Assembly (NCBI GenBank): GCA_001704765.1
Contig: MBFK01000145.1
Span: forward strand, 1-64,000
DNA length: 64,000 nt
Source: Sinorhizobium shofinae
GTDB taxonomy: Bacteria > Pseudomonadota > Alphaproteobacteria > Rhizobiales > Rhizobiaceae
Direction: 5' to 3'
In this document: positions 57,200 through 64,000 of the stretch, piece after piece
Layout: each line of letters starts with the position of its first letter
How positions within the stretch are numbered: position 1 is the first letter of the stretch
Position numbers and translations under genes: made by a program
The notes under the pieces: generated by a model
Told to the model about the DNA's origin: nothing
The model's database searches: none
Seen by the model: only the letters and a program-made list of their open reading frames with translations

Positions 57200-57262
57200 G
57201 CCCTCACCCTAACCCTCTCCACGCAGGCGGGGAGAAGCTGGCCGGCAGGCCGGGGGCTACAT
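57200..57262. repeat. Dispersed palindromic repeat cluster after bfr
   Basis: CCCTCACCCTAACCCTCTCC, ACGCAGGCGGGGAGAAG and GGCCGGCAGGCCGGGGG match the family seen at 26192, 35441 and 49575. Confidence 0.7.
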
Positions 57263-57286
57263 GCGGGTGGAAACCGCTCTTCCTCT

Positions 57287-57814
57287 TTACCGCACCAGAT
57301 GCGCGAAGGCGGCGACGACCTCTTCGTAGGCCTTGCGCTTGAAGGGCACGATCAGGTTCGGCAGCTCGTGCATCGGCTTCCATTCCCAGGCGTCGAATTC
57401 GGGATCGTGACCGCCCGGCGGCGGGTTGATGGCGATCTCGCTTTCGTCGCCCTCGAAGCGGAAGGCGTACCAGCGCTGCGTCTGGCCGCGATACTTACCC
57501 TTGAGGCCGATGCCGATCAGGTGTTCCGGCAGGTCGTAGTTGATCCAGCTAGGCGCCTCGGCAAGCAGCGAAACGCTGCGAATGCCGGTTTCCTCGTAGA
57601 GTTCGCGATAGGCGGCTTCGAGCGGATCCTCGCCCTTGTCGATGCCGCCTTGCGGCATCTGCCAGAGCTGCGGCGAGCCGTCATATTCCGAATTGCCGAC
57701 GGCGAGCCGATGCCCGGCCCAGACATGCCCCTCATGATTGATGACCATGACGCCGACGCACGGCCGATAGGGCAGGTCCTCTGCCTTTACAACTTTGTCC
57801 CTATCCTTACCCAT
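57287..57814 (-). CDS. rppH: RNA pyrophosphohydrolase RppH
   Basis: This 175-residue NUDIX enzyme removes pyrophosphate from mRNA 5' ends and starts decay. The box [20 protein letters not shown] plus TG is complete; [22 protein letters not shown] and [10 protein letters not shown] are family features. ATG at 57814. The polysaccharide-deacetylase-like gene lies 56 bases upstream on the same strand. Confidence 0.94.
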   Translation of the reverse strand: MGKDRDKVVKAEDLPYRPCVGVMVINHEGHVWAGHRLAVGNSEYDGSPQLWQMPQGGIDKGEDPLEAAYRELYEETGIRSVSLLAEAPSWINYDLPEHLIGIGLKGKYRGQTQRWYAFRFEGDESEIAINPPPGGHDPEFDAWEWKPMHELPNLIVPFKRKAYEEVVAAFAHLVR

Positions 57815-57870
57815 ATCGTCATTTCCCTTGCATGTTCCTGTCGGCTGTTCAGCCTGATTGTGTGCTTAGA

Positions 57871-59076
57871 TCAGTTTTGTTGCGGATCGTTGACGAGGGC
57901 CGAAACACCGACAAATTCGATGCCGCGCCCGCCGGCCTCCTCCATCCATTCGGCGATCGTCGCCACGCTTTCCTCGAAGGCGGAGGCCACGCCGATCGCC
58001 GTGCCGTTGCGTCGTGCGACGCGTTCGAGCTCGTCGAGCTTGCGCAGGATCGCACCGCGGCTGAGTTCGCTGTCGAGGACCAGATCAGCGAAGCCGTGCG
58101 GCACGCCGAAGGCGCCGGAGAGCGTTCCGGAAAGCGATTGCGTCGAGGTGCCGTCGTCGAGAAATAGCAGACCGCGCTGGCTGAGGTCGCGTATCACCGG
58201 TTCGAGCGCATCCGCGTCGGAGAGAAACCGACCGCCGAGATAGTTCATGATACCGGTATAGTTGGTGATCTGGCCCATGCTGCGGTGCAGCTCGCCAAGG
58301 TTCTTCGTGGCGCTACGGGATATGAGAAGCGCATGCGGTCCGGGGTCGTCGTCCGGATAGTCGAACGGCTCCATCGGGATCTGCAGCAGGAGTTCATGGC
58401 CGTCGCGCCGCGCATCCTGCATCCACCGCTGCAGGCTGTTGCCGGTCGTGGCGAAGGCGAGCGTCACCTCCGGCGGCAGGTCGCGGATCGCGCGCTGCGT
58501 TCCCGTCTGGCTGAGGCCGAGACCGCCAACGACCAGGCCGATGCGCGTGCCGCGCGCGCCGGACCAGGGACGGGCATATTGATCCATCGGTCTCAATCCG
58601 TCCGGACCGACGATCGGCAGTCGGCCTTGTGGAGTTTCTTCGAGCAGGTCTTCGTTCGGAAGCGCCGCCATGCGGGGATCCTGGCCGCGCATCGGGCCGG
58701 CACTGATCAGCGCTGGGCCGTCGCCGTCGCGCGACCTCGGCGTGTATTTCGTAACCGTCGCGCCGTCGTCGGTCAGGATTTCCTCGACATGGGCTCCCGA
58801 ATGAGCGCCGCTGGGGCGAAGCGAGCCGGCCGCTCCCTTGGGCTTGGCGGAAAGCGCGGCTTGCTCGGCGGCCGCCTGGCTCGTTTCAGCGCTTGTGGTC
58901 GGATCGGGAGTGCGAAGCAGACGATCGGGCGCGAAAGCAGCCCAGCCGGAGAGCCCGGCGACGGTAAGCGTGAAGATGCCAAGAAACGCATAGCCGAACA
59001 TTCGGCGCGGATCGCGCTTGCGCGTCGGCCTCTTCTTCTGGCCTTGGCCAAGGGGGGCATTGAGATCAGTTCCCAA
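57871..59076 (-). CDS. Divergent polysaccharide deacetylase (YibQ/DUF610-like)
   Basis: This 401-residue protein has a Lys/Arg-rich N terminus, one membrane helix (about residues 27-48), a Pro/Ala linker and a C-terminal deacetylase-like domain of the divergent YibQ type (RIGLVVGGLGLSQTGTQRAI, LLLQIPMEPFDYPDDDPGPH, NYTGIMNYLGGRFLSD). The domain lacks the standard metal-binding residues of NodB-type enzymes, so a regulatory or degenerate role is possible. In many bacteria this gene follows ctpA and envC, as here. Confidence 0.87.
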   Translation of the reverse strand: MGTDLNAPLGQGQKKRPTRKRDPRRMFGYAFLGIFTLTVAGLSGWAAFAPDRLLRTPDPTTSAETSQAAAEQAALSAKPKGAAGSLRPSGAHSGAHVEEILTDDGATVTKYTPRSRDGDGPALISAGPMRGQDPRMAALPNEDLLEETPQGRLPIVGPDGLRPMDQYARPWSGARGTRIGLVVGGLGLSQTGTQRAIRDLPPEVTLAFATTGNSLQRWMQDARRDGHELLLQIPMEPFDYPDDDPGPHALLISRSATKNLGELHRSMGQITNYTGIMNYLGGRFLSDADALEPVIRDLSQRGLLFLDDGTSTQSLSGTLSGAFGVPHGFADLVLDSELSRGAILRKLDELERVARRNGTAIGVASAFEESVATIAEWMEEAGGRGIEFVGVSALVNDPQQN

Positions 59077-59166
59077 ACGGAGCCTCGACCTTTGGAAAGT
59101 TGCCGGTGAGGAATGCGCCGCTCGTGAAGAATCATCGGCAGTCGGCTACATCGCCGATGCATAATA

Positions 59167-59199
59167 TAAAGGCGCCGGGTTGAACAGCCCGGCGCCTTT
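59167..59199 (-). terminator. Terminator between ctpA and the deacetylase-like gene
   Basis: GGCGCCGGG and CCCGGCGCC pair perfectly around an eight-base loop, followed on the minus strand by TTTATATTAT. The stem is also flanked by TTTG on the plus strand, so it may act on both. Confidence 0.65.
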
Positions 59200-59264
59200 G
59201 TCTGTCTTGCTTCGAATGGCCGCGTGGCTCTCTGGATCAGGCCGATCCAATGAACCACGAAGGC

Positions 59265-60587
59265 TCACTTCTTGAGCTCGGCCTGGTCCGGACTGGCCGG
59301 GAAGGCCGGATCCGTTTTCTTGCCGCGCAGCAGGTCGAGCGCATAGTTGAGCTGAATGTCGTCCTTGGCTTCCGGCGGCACATAGGCGACCGAACCGGAG
59401 CCTTCGTCTGTTTCATTCTGCCCCGGGATGTGGCCGCGCAGATCGGACTCGCCCTGAGCCTCGACCTTGCCCAGGAGTTCCGGGGGGAGCGGCTGCTCGA
59501 CCTTGATGTCCGGCGTGATACCGGTACCCTGGATCGACTTGCCGGACGGCGTGTAATAGAGCGCCGTCGTCAGGCGTAGTGCGCCGGCGTCGCCGAGCGG
59601 AATGATCGTCTGAACCGAGCCCTTGCCGAAGGAACGCGTGCCGAGCACGGTCGCGCGCTTCATATCCTGGAGCGCACCCGCGACGATCTCCGATGCCGAA
59701 GCCGAACCGCCGTTGACGAGCACGATGACGGGCTTGCCATCCGTCAGGTCGCCCGGCGTCGCGTTGAAGCGGCGCGTCTCGTCCGGGTTGCGGCCGCGGG
59801 TTGAAACGACCTCGCCGCGCTCCATGAAAGCGTCCGAAACGTTGATCGCCTGGTCGAGCAGACCGCCCGGGTTGAGGCGTAGATCGAGGACATAGCCCTT
59901 GAGCTTGTCGCCCGGAACCTCCGCCTTGACCTTCTCGATGCCCTTCTTCAGGTCGTCGAAGGTTTTCTCGGTAAAGGAGATCACCCGGAGATAGCCGACA
60001 TCGCCTTCGACACGAACCTTGACCGCACGCACCGCTATCACGTCGCGGACGATCGTCAGCTCGATCGGCTTGTCCGCGCCCTTGCGCAGGATGGTGAGCT
60101 TGATCGGCGTGCCTACGGCACCGCGCATCTTCTCGACCGCTTCCTCGAGCTTCAGGCCGCGAACGTCCTGGCCGTCGATCTTCGAGATCAGATCGCCGGC
60201 AAGCACGCCGGCGCGGGCGGCAGGGGTGTCGTCGATCGGGCTCGTCACCTTGACGAGATCTTCTTCCATCGTCACCTCGATGCCGAGGCCGCCGAACTCG
60301 CCGCGCGTCTGGGTGCGCATATCCTCGGCATCGGCCGAGTTCATGTAGCTCGAATGCGGGTCGAGGGATGAGAGCATGCCATTGATGGCATTCTCGATGA
60401 GCTTGTCGTCCTGCGGCGGCGTCACGTACTGTGCGCGCACGCGCTCGAACACATCGCCAAAAATCGCCAGCTCGCGGTACGTGGACGAATTGGCCGCCAC
60501 GGCCGGGATCGTTGCCGAATAGACGACGCCCATTGCCGTCGCCCCCATCAGCGCCCCGACCAGAACAAGTGAAGCTCTACGTATCAT
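59265..60587 (-). CDS. ctpA: Carboxyl-terminal processing protease CtpA
   Basis: This 440-residue S41 protease has a signal or anchor segment (residues about 1-30), a PDZ domain (VTMEEDLVKVTSPIDDTPA) and a protease domain with Ser in GGSASASEIVAGALQDMKRA and Lys in FGKGSVQTII. It trims periplasmic proteins, and CtpA homologues control peptidoglycan hydrolases and lipoproteins. The ATG at 60587 gives the family length; it overlaps the end of the EnvC-like gene by 11 bases, suggesting co-translation. Confidence 0.95.
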   Translation of the reverse strand: MIRRASLVLVGALMGATAMGVVYSATIPAVAANSSTYRELAIFGDVFERVRAQYVTPPQDDKLIENAINGMLSSLDPHSSYMNSADAEDMRTQTRGEFGGLGIEVTMEEDLVKVTSPIDDTPAARAGVLAGDLISKIDGQDVRGLKLEEAVEKMRGAVGTPIKLTILRKGADKPIELTIVRDVIAVRAVKVRVEGDVGYLRVISFTEKTFDDLKKGIEKVKAEVPGDKLKGYVLDLRLNPGGLLDQAINVSDAFMERGEVVSTRGRNPDETRRFNATPGDLTDGKPVIVLVNGGSASASEIVAGALQDMKRATVLGTRSFGKGSVQTIIPLGDAGALRLTTALYYTPSGKSIQGTGITPDIKVEQPLPPELLGKVEAQGESDLRGHIPGQNETDEGSGSVAYVPPEAKDDIQLNYALDLLRGKKTDPAFPASPDQAELKK

Positions 60588-62010
60588 TTCGCGCCTTTCC
60601 AACCTCTGCTGCGGTCCACCACGGTCGGGAATCAACCGGCTTTCCGTCTTTTCGGAATTCAATGTAAATCGTTGGCCTGTCGGTTTCCAGCGTCAAGGCC
60701 GCCGCACTCGCCACTCTTTTTGCACCCATCGTCGCGACCGGCTCGCCTGCAACGACGAATTGCCCCGAGCGGACGCCCACACTTTCCATTCCGGCGAGCA
60801 CGATATGGTAACCGTCGCCGGGATTGAGGATGATCATCTGCCCGTAGCTGCGGAAACTGCCGGCATAGACGACCCAGCCGTCCGCCGGCGTGGTCACCAG
60901 CGCGCCTGCATTGGTTTCCAGCATGATCCCCTGCAGCGAGTGCCCGGTGCCGTCCGCGTCGCCGAATTGTCGCAGGATCGAGCCTGCGACCGGAAAGCTG
61001 AGCCTCTGTTGCAATTCCGAAAACACGTATGCGGGCGCAATGCGGTTTTTGTCGGGCACTGCGCTCTTGGCCAGCTCCCGTGCCGCCTCGCGCTCGGCCT
61101 CGTTCATCCGCAGCCGTTCCGCCTCCTGGGCGCGGGCGGCCTCGGCGGCCTCGCGCACCGAGGAGATCTCGTTTTCGAGCGAGGAGATCAGCCCTTCGAG
61201 ATTGGTCGCCTGCAAGGCGAGTTCGTCGGCCTTGCGCTGTTCGGAGGCCAGTTCCGTCGCGTTCTTCTGCCGCAGCTTTTCCTTCTCGGCGACGAGCATC
61301 GACATGCGCCGTTCTTCCTCAAGATTGGCCGTCATCGCCACTGTCAGATCATCCCTCTGTCTGGCGATGCCGGCGCGGATGTCTGCAAGCGCCTTGAGGT
61401 CGGCGACGAGGCTTTCGGTTTGCTCGCGTATCTCCGGAACGACCGCGCCGAGCAGGATCGCGCTGCGAACGGAAGCAAGTGCATCTTCCGGCGTCACCAG
61501 GATCGCCGGCGGCGGGTTCCGGCCCATGCGCTGCAGGGCAGCGAGCACTTCGGCAAGCACGCCGCGCCGGGCCCGGAGCGAACGCCTGACCACGTCCTCC
61601 TTGACGCGCAGCTCGCCGAGCTTCTTTTCCCCCTCGGCAATCTGCCGGTCGAGTTCCTGGCGCTTCGCGGCCGAGTCGACGATCGCGGAACGCAGCGTCG
61701 CGTTGCTCTTGTCGATCTCGGCAATCGTCTGCTCAAGGGCCTCGGCGCGGTCGTGCGAAAGGTTGATCGTCTTCGAGAGCGCGTCGAGTTCGCTGCGCGT
61801 GCTGTCGCGTCTCGAGGTCAGGTTGGCCGCGGGATCCGGCTGTCCCTGTTGCGCGGCGGCCTGGCCCGGAGCGGCATCCACGGCCGCATCCTGCGCAAGC
61901 GCCGGTCCGCAGATCGACAGAAGAACGGCGGCCATGGCCGCGTGCCGGCCGAGTTGCTCCACGGCAAACCTCATCCGTGCCACGTCGGCTCTGTTCCTAG
62001 CGCGTGTCAT
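60577..62010 (-). CDS. EnvC-like murein hydrolase activator (LytM factor)
   Basis: This 477-residue periplasmic protein has a signal peptide (ending near ALAQD), a long coiled coil (residues about 60-300) and a C-terminal M23-type domain. The zinc ligands are lost: HxxxD reads HSLQGIM and the HxH motif reads TIYIEF, as in EnvC, which activates amidases without cleaving peptidoglycan itself. The Met at 62010 was chosen; Met82 of the longer frame is another option. Overlap with ctpA is conserved in alphaproteobacteria. Confidence 0.88.
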   Translation of the reverse strand: MTRARNRADVARMRFAVEQLGRHAAMAAVLLSICGPALAQDAAVDAAPGQAAAQQGQPDPAANLTSRRDSTRSELDALSKTINLSHDRAEALEQTIAEIDKSNATLRSAIVDSAAKRQELDRQIAEGEKKLGELRVKEDVVRRSLRARRGVLAEVLAALQRMGRNPPPAILVTPEDALASVRSAILLGAVVPEIREQTESLVADLKALADIRAGIARQRDDLTVAMTANLEEERRMSMLVAEKEKLRQKNATELASEQRKADELALQATNLEGLISSLENEISSVREAAEAARAQEAERLRMNEAEREAARELAKSAVPDKNRIAPAYVFSELQQRLSFPVAGSILRQFGDADGTGHSLQGIMLETNAGALVTTPADGWVVYAGSFRSYGQMIILNPGDGYHIVLAGMESVGVRSGQFVVAGEPVATMGAKRVASAAALTLETDRPTIYIEFRKDGKPVDSRPWWTAAEVGKARNDT

Positions 62011-62105
62011 CCTGTCTCGTGGGCTAGCGGTTAGATCAGGAAACCCTAATCCGATTTGTCGGAGGCCACCAATACATATTCTTGTTATCGCCGACGAGGG
62101 GAGAT

Positions 62106-62588
62106 TCAGGCTCGGTGGTACGGGTGGCCGGCAAGAATGGTCACGGCACGATAGAGCTGTTCGGCGATGAGGATGCGCACGAGCTGATGCGGCCAGGTCA
62201 TCTTTCCGAGGCACAGAACGGCGTCGGCTCGTGCATGGAGCGCCGGGTCGAGCCCGTCGGCACCGCCGATAGCGATCATCAGATCGCGCTTGCCGCCGTC
62301 CCGGAACGTGCCGAGAAGCGTGGCAAAGCTCCCGGAATCGAGCGCCTTGCCGCGTTCGTCGAGCAAGACGAGCAGGCTGCCGTCGGCAAGCGTCTTTTCG
62401 AGCTGGGCCGCTTCCTCGCGCTTACGCGTCTCCGCATTCGCTGCGCGGCTCTCATTGATCTCGACGACCCGCGCCAGTTCCAGGCCCACGGCCGGCCCCG
62501 CTTTGGCAAAGCGATCGAGATAACGGGCCGCAAGATCCTTTTCCGGCCCCGCCTTCAGGCGGCCGACTGCGGAAAGTCCGATACGCAT
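62106..62588 (-). CDS. rlmH: 23S rRNA pseudouridine1915-N3-methyltransferase RlmH
   Basis: This 160-residue SPOUT methyltransferase modifies helix 69 of 23S rRNA. Motifs are LLDERGKALDSGSFA, IGGADGLD and LGKMTWPHQLVRILIAEQLYRA...GHPYHRA, all at the usual places. The ATG at 62588 gives MRIGLSAVGRLKAGPE. The ribosome silencing factor gene is next upstream. Confidence 0.96.
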   Translation of the reverse strand: MRIGLSAVGRLKAGPEKDLAARYLDRFAKAGPAVGLELARVVEINESRAANAETRKREEAAQLEKTLADGSLLVLLDERGKALDSGSFATLLGTFRDGGKRDLMIAIGGADGLDPALHARADAVLCLGKMTWPHQLVRILIAEQLYRAVTILAGHPYHRA

Positions 62589-62746
62589 TGACCCGTCCCC
62601 ACCGGTATCCGATCGAACCGGATTTTCGATCGGCAAAAACCCTCTTGCTGTCATCGTCCCACTCGGGTGATGACAGCCGCATCTCAAATCGGCACCGGTC
62701 GTCGCTCCGTCCTGAGGAACTATGGGTCAGGGACGGGCGGCGCGTC

Positions 62747-63241
62747 TCAGTGCAAGGTGCTGTCATCGATCTCCGGGGCGGCCCACATCTTTTCGATGTT
62801 GTAGAACTCCCGGATCTCGGGCCGGAAGATGTGAACGATCACATCGCCGGTGTCGATCAGCACCCAGTCACCACCCTCGAGGCCCTCGACGCGGGAATTG
62901 CCAAAGCCCTCGTCCTTCAGGTCCGTCATCAGGTGGTCGGCAATAGCCATCACATGCCTGTTCGAACGCCCGGAGACGACGACCATGAAGTCTCCCAGCG
63001 CCGACTTTCCGGCAATGTTGATGGTGATGATATCTTCTGCCTTCGAGTCCTCTAGGCTTTCGAGGACCAGCTTAAGCGCACGGACAGCGGCTTCGTCGCT
63101 CGATCCCGTGCTGCGCGGGTATGCGGAGACCGCATATCCCTTGGCGTGTGCTGTTGTCAGGGTCTTTCCTTTCCAAATGAACAGAACATGCACTTCCGGT
63201 TCGTGAATGAGGTCGAACCGTGCGCCAAATGTAGGCACCAA
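62747..63241 (-). CDS. rsfS: Ribosome silencing factor RsfS
   Basis: RsfS binds L14 and blocks subunit joining in starvation. The core is LESLEDSKAEDIITINIAGKSALGDFMVVVSGRSNRHV...GDVIVHIFRPEIREFYNIEKMW. The start is unclear: the frame to 63241 gives 164 residues; GTG at 63190 is possible, and family similarity begins near a CTG at about 63157 that has AAGGAAAG upstream. The interval given is the longest frame. Confidence 0.93.
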   Translation of the reverse strand: MVPTFGARFDLIHEPEVHVLFIWKGKTLTTAHAKGYAVSAYPRSTGSSDEAAVRALKLVLESLEDSKAEDIITINIAGKSALGDFMVVVSGRSNRHVMAIADHLMTDLKDEGFGNSRVEGLEGGDWVLIDTGDVIVHIFRPEIREFYNIEKMWAAPEIDDSTLH

Positions 63242-63282
63242 ACCGGTGCGGTTTCAAGACACGAGAAGTAAATCATGGGAAT

Positions 63283-63891
63283 TCACCCCGATTTGGCGGA
63301 TCGAAGCGCCGTCGAGCTCAAGGATGAGCGGGGGCCGTGGATGAAGGTCCAGGCCGGCGCCTCTCGGAACGCAAGCGCCGGCGCGTCGTCCTCGTCGATT
63401 CGCGCATGGCTGAAGGTCATCGCCATGCGCGATGACAGATGGGCGAGGGTCGAGCCCGGCCTGTCGATCACCGCGATCGGAAAGGTGGCGATGATCCGGC
63501 GCCAGTTCTGCCAGCGGTGGAAGTTCCGGAGATTGTCCGCCCCCATGACCCAGACGAAGCGCACGCCGCGATTGCGCGCCCGGACGAAATCCAAAGTGCG
63601 AGCCGTATAGCTCTGGCCGAGCGCCTGCTCGAAGGCGGTGACCTTGATGCGCGGACTGCGGGCGATCTTCTCGCTGAGCGCGATGCGCTCGGCAAGCGGC
63701 GCGAGATTGTTATGGTCCTTCAAGGGATTGCCGGGCGTCACCATCCACCAGAGCTGGTCGAGCCCGAGTCTGCGCAGCGCCGTCTCGGCAACAAGCACAT
63801 GGCCGTCATGGGGCGGGTTGAAAGACCCCCCGAACAGGCCGACGACCATGCCGCCTTCGACATGCGGCATGCGCAGATATTCTGGCTTCAC
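63283..63891 (-). CDS. nadD: Nicotinate-nucleotide adenylyltransferase NadD
   Basis: This 202-residue nucleotidyltransferase makes deamido-NAD. Nucleotide motif GLFGGSFNPPHDGHV and the C-terminal SSTALRS signature (ISSTxIR-type) are present. It could start at Met15 (63849). It follows proA with a 14-base gap, the standard proA-nadD-rsfS-rlmH order. Confidence 0.94.
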   Translation of the reverse strand: MKPEYLRMPHVEGGMVVGLFGGSFNPPHDGHVLVAETALRRLGLDQLWWMVTPGNPLKDHNNLAPLAERIALSEKIARSPRIKVTAFEQALGQSYTARTLDFVRARNRGVRFVWVMGADNLRNFHRWQNWRRIIATFPIAVIDRPGSTLAHLSSRMAMTFSHARIDEDDAPALAFREAPAWTFIHGPRSSLSSTALRSAKSG

Positions 63892-63905
63892 ATCCGCAAG
63901 CGTCG

Positions 63906-64000
63906 TCAGGGCCGCACCTGTCCCGTGCCGCGCACGCGATATTTGAACGAGGTCAGTTGCTCGACGCCGACCGGACCGCGGGCGTGCATCTTGCCCGTGG
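63906..64000 (-). CDS. proA: Gamma-glutamyl phosphate reductase, C-terminal end (cut by window edge)
   Basis: The frame runs off the end of the window. The visible C terminus [20 protein letters not shown] is the conserved end of ProA, which reduces glutamyl-5-phosphate in proline synthesis. Only about 30 residues are seen. Confidence 0.88.
   Translation of the reverse strand, partial: TGKMHARGPVGVEQLTSFKYRVRGTGQVRP

Overview
The window is a high-GC chromosomal segment of an alphaproteobacterium of the Rhizobiales. Gene content, order and protein sequences look like Sinorhizobium/Ensifer: acnA-ccmABCDG-ispZ-ftsY-mtaB-dapF, ffh-rpsP-rimM-trmD-rplS, leuC, ftsK, amtB-glnK, leuD, metA, imuA-imuB-dnaE2, bfd-bfr and the ctpA-rlmH-rsfS-nadD-proA string. 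The genus call rests on recall of those families, not on a search. Almost all of it is core housekeeping DNA, densely packed and well conserved.

Layout. 0-7 kb: a DUF1223 protein, aconitase, and a divergent cytochrome c maturation operon. 7-14 kb, minus strand: UPF0314 protein, septation protein, SRP receptor FtsY, MtaB, DapF and a metallo-hydrolase. 14-20 kb, plus strand: MarR regulator, then the SRP/ribosome cluster ffh-aroQ-rpsP-rimM-trmD-rplS, with a TauE/SafE-type permease inverted inside it. 20-26 kb: a polar amino-acid uptake pair, leuC, SixA, an L,D-transpeptidase, a CenR-like response regulator and a cyclic-nucleotide sensor. 26-34 kb, minus strand: xthA, lolA, ftsK, amtB, glnK, tesB. 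34-43 kb: a UbiH-type hydroxylase, a CitE-like lyase, leuD, RidA, MoxR ATPase, NUDIX, riboswitch-controlled metA, VWA protein, aldose epimerase. 43-46.7 kb: the only clear accessory segment, with a trypsin-phospholipase D fusion protein and a decayed IS481-type transposase beside tRNA-Gly. 46.9-57 kb: ProX, thioredoxin-TPR, LON-domain protein, Trm112, a zincin, the SOS mutasome imuA-imuB-dnaE2, and iron-storage bfd-bfr. 57-64 kb, minus strand: rppH, a divergent polysaccharide deacetylase, ctpA, an EnvC-like protein, rlmH, rsfS, nadD and the end of proA.

Regulation visible in the DNA: a SAM-II riboswitch followed by a terminator upstream of metA, a sigma-54-type promoter upstream of glnK-amtB, a GAAC-N7-GAAC LexA box at imuA, Irr/ICE-type inverted repeats upstream of bfd-bfr, and several strong intrinsic terminators. 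Short palindromic repeats are scattered between genes. The same kind of element lies inside the ftsY reading frame four times in alternating orientation.

Most unusual items: the protease-PLD fusion in the tRNA-Gly-linked accessory segment, and the repeat-built N-terminal region of FtsY.
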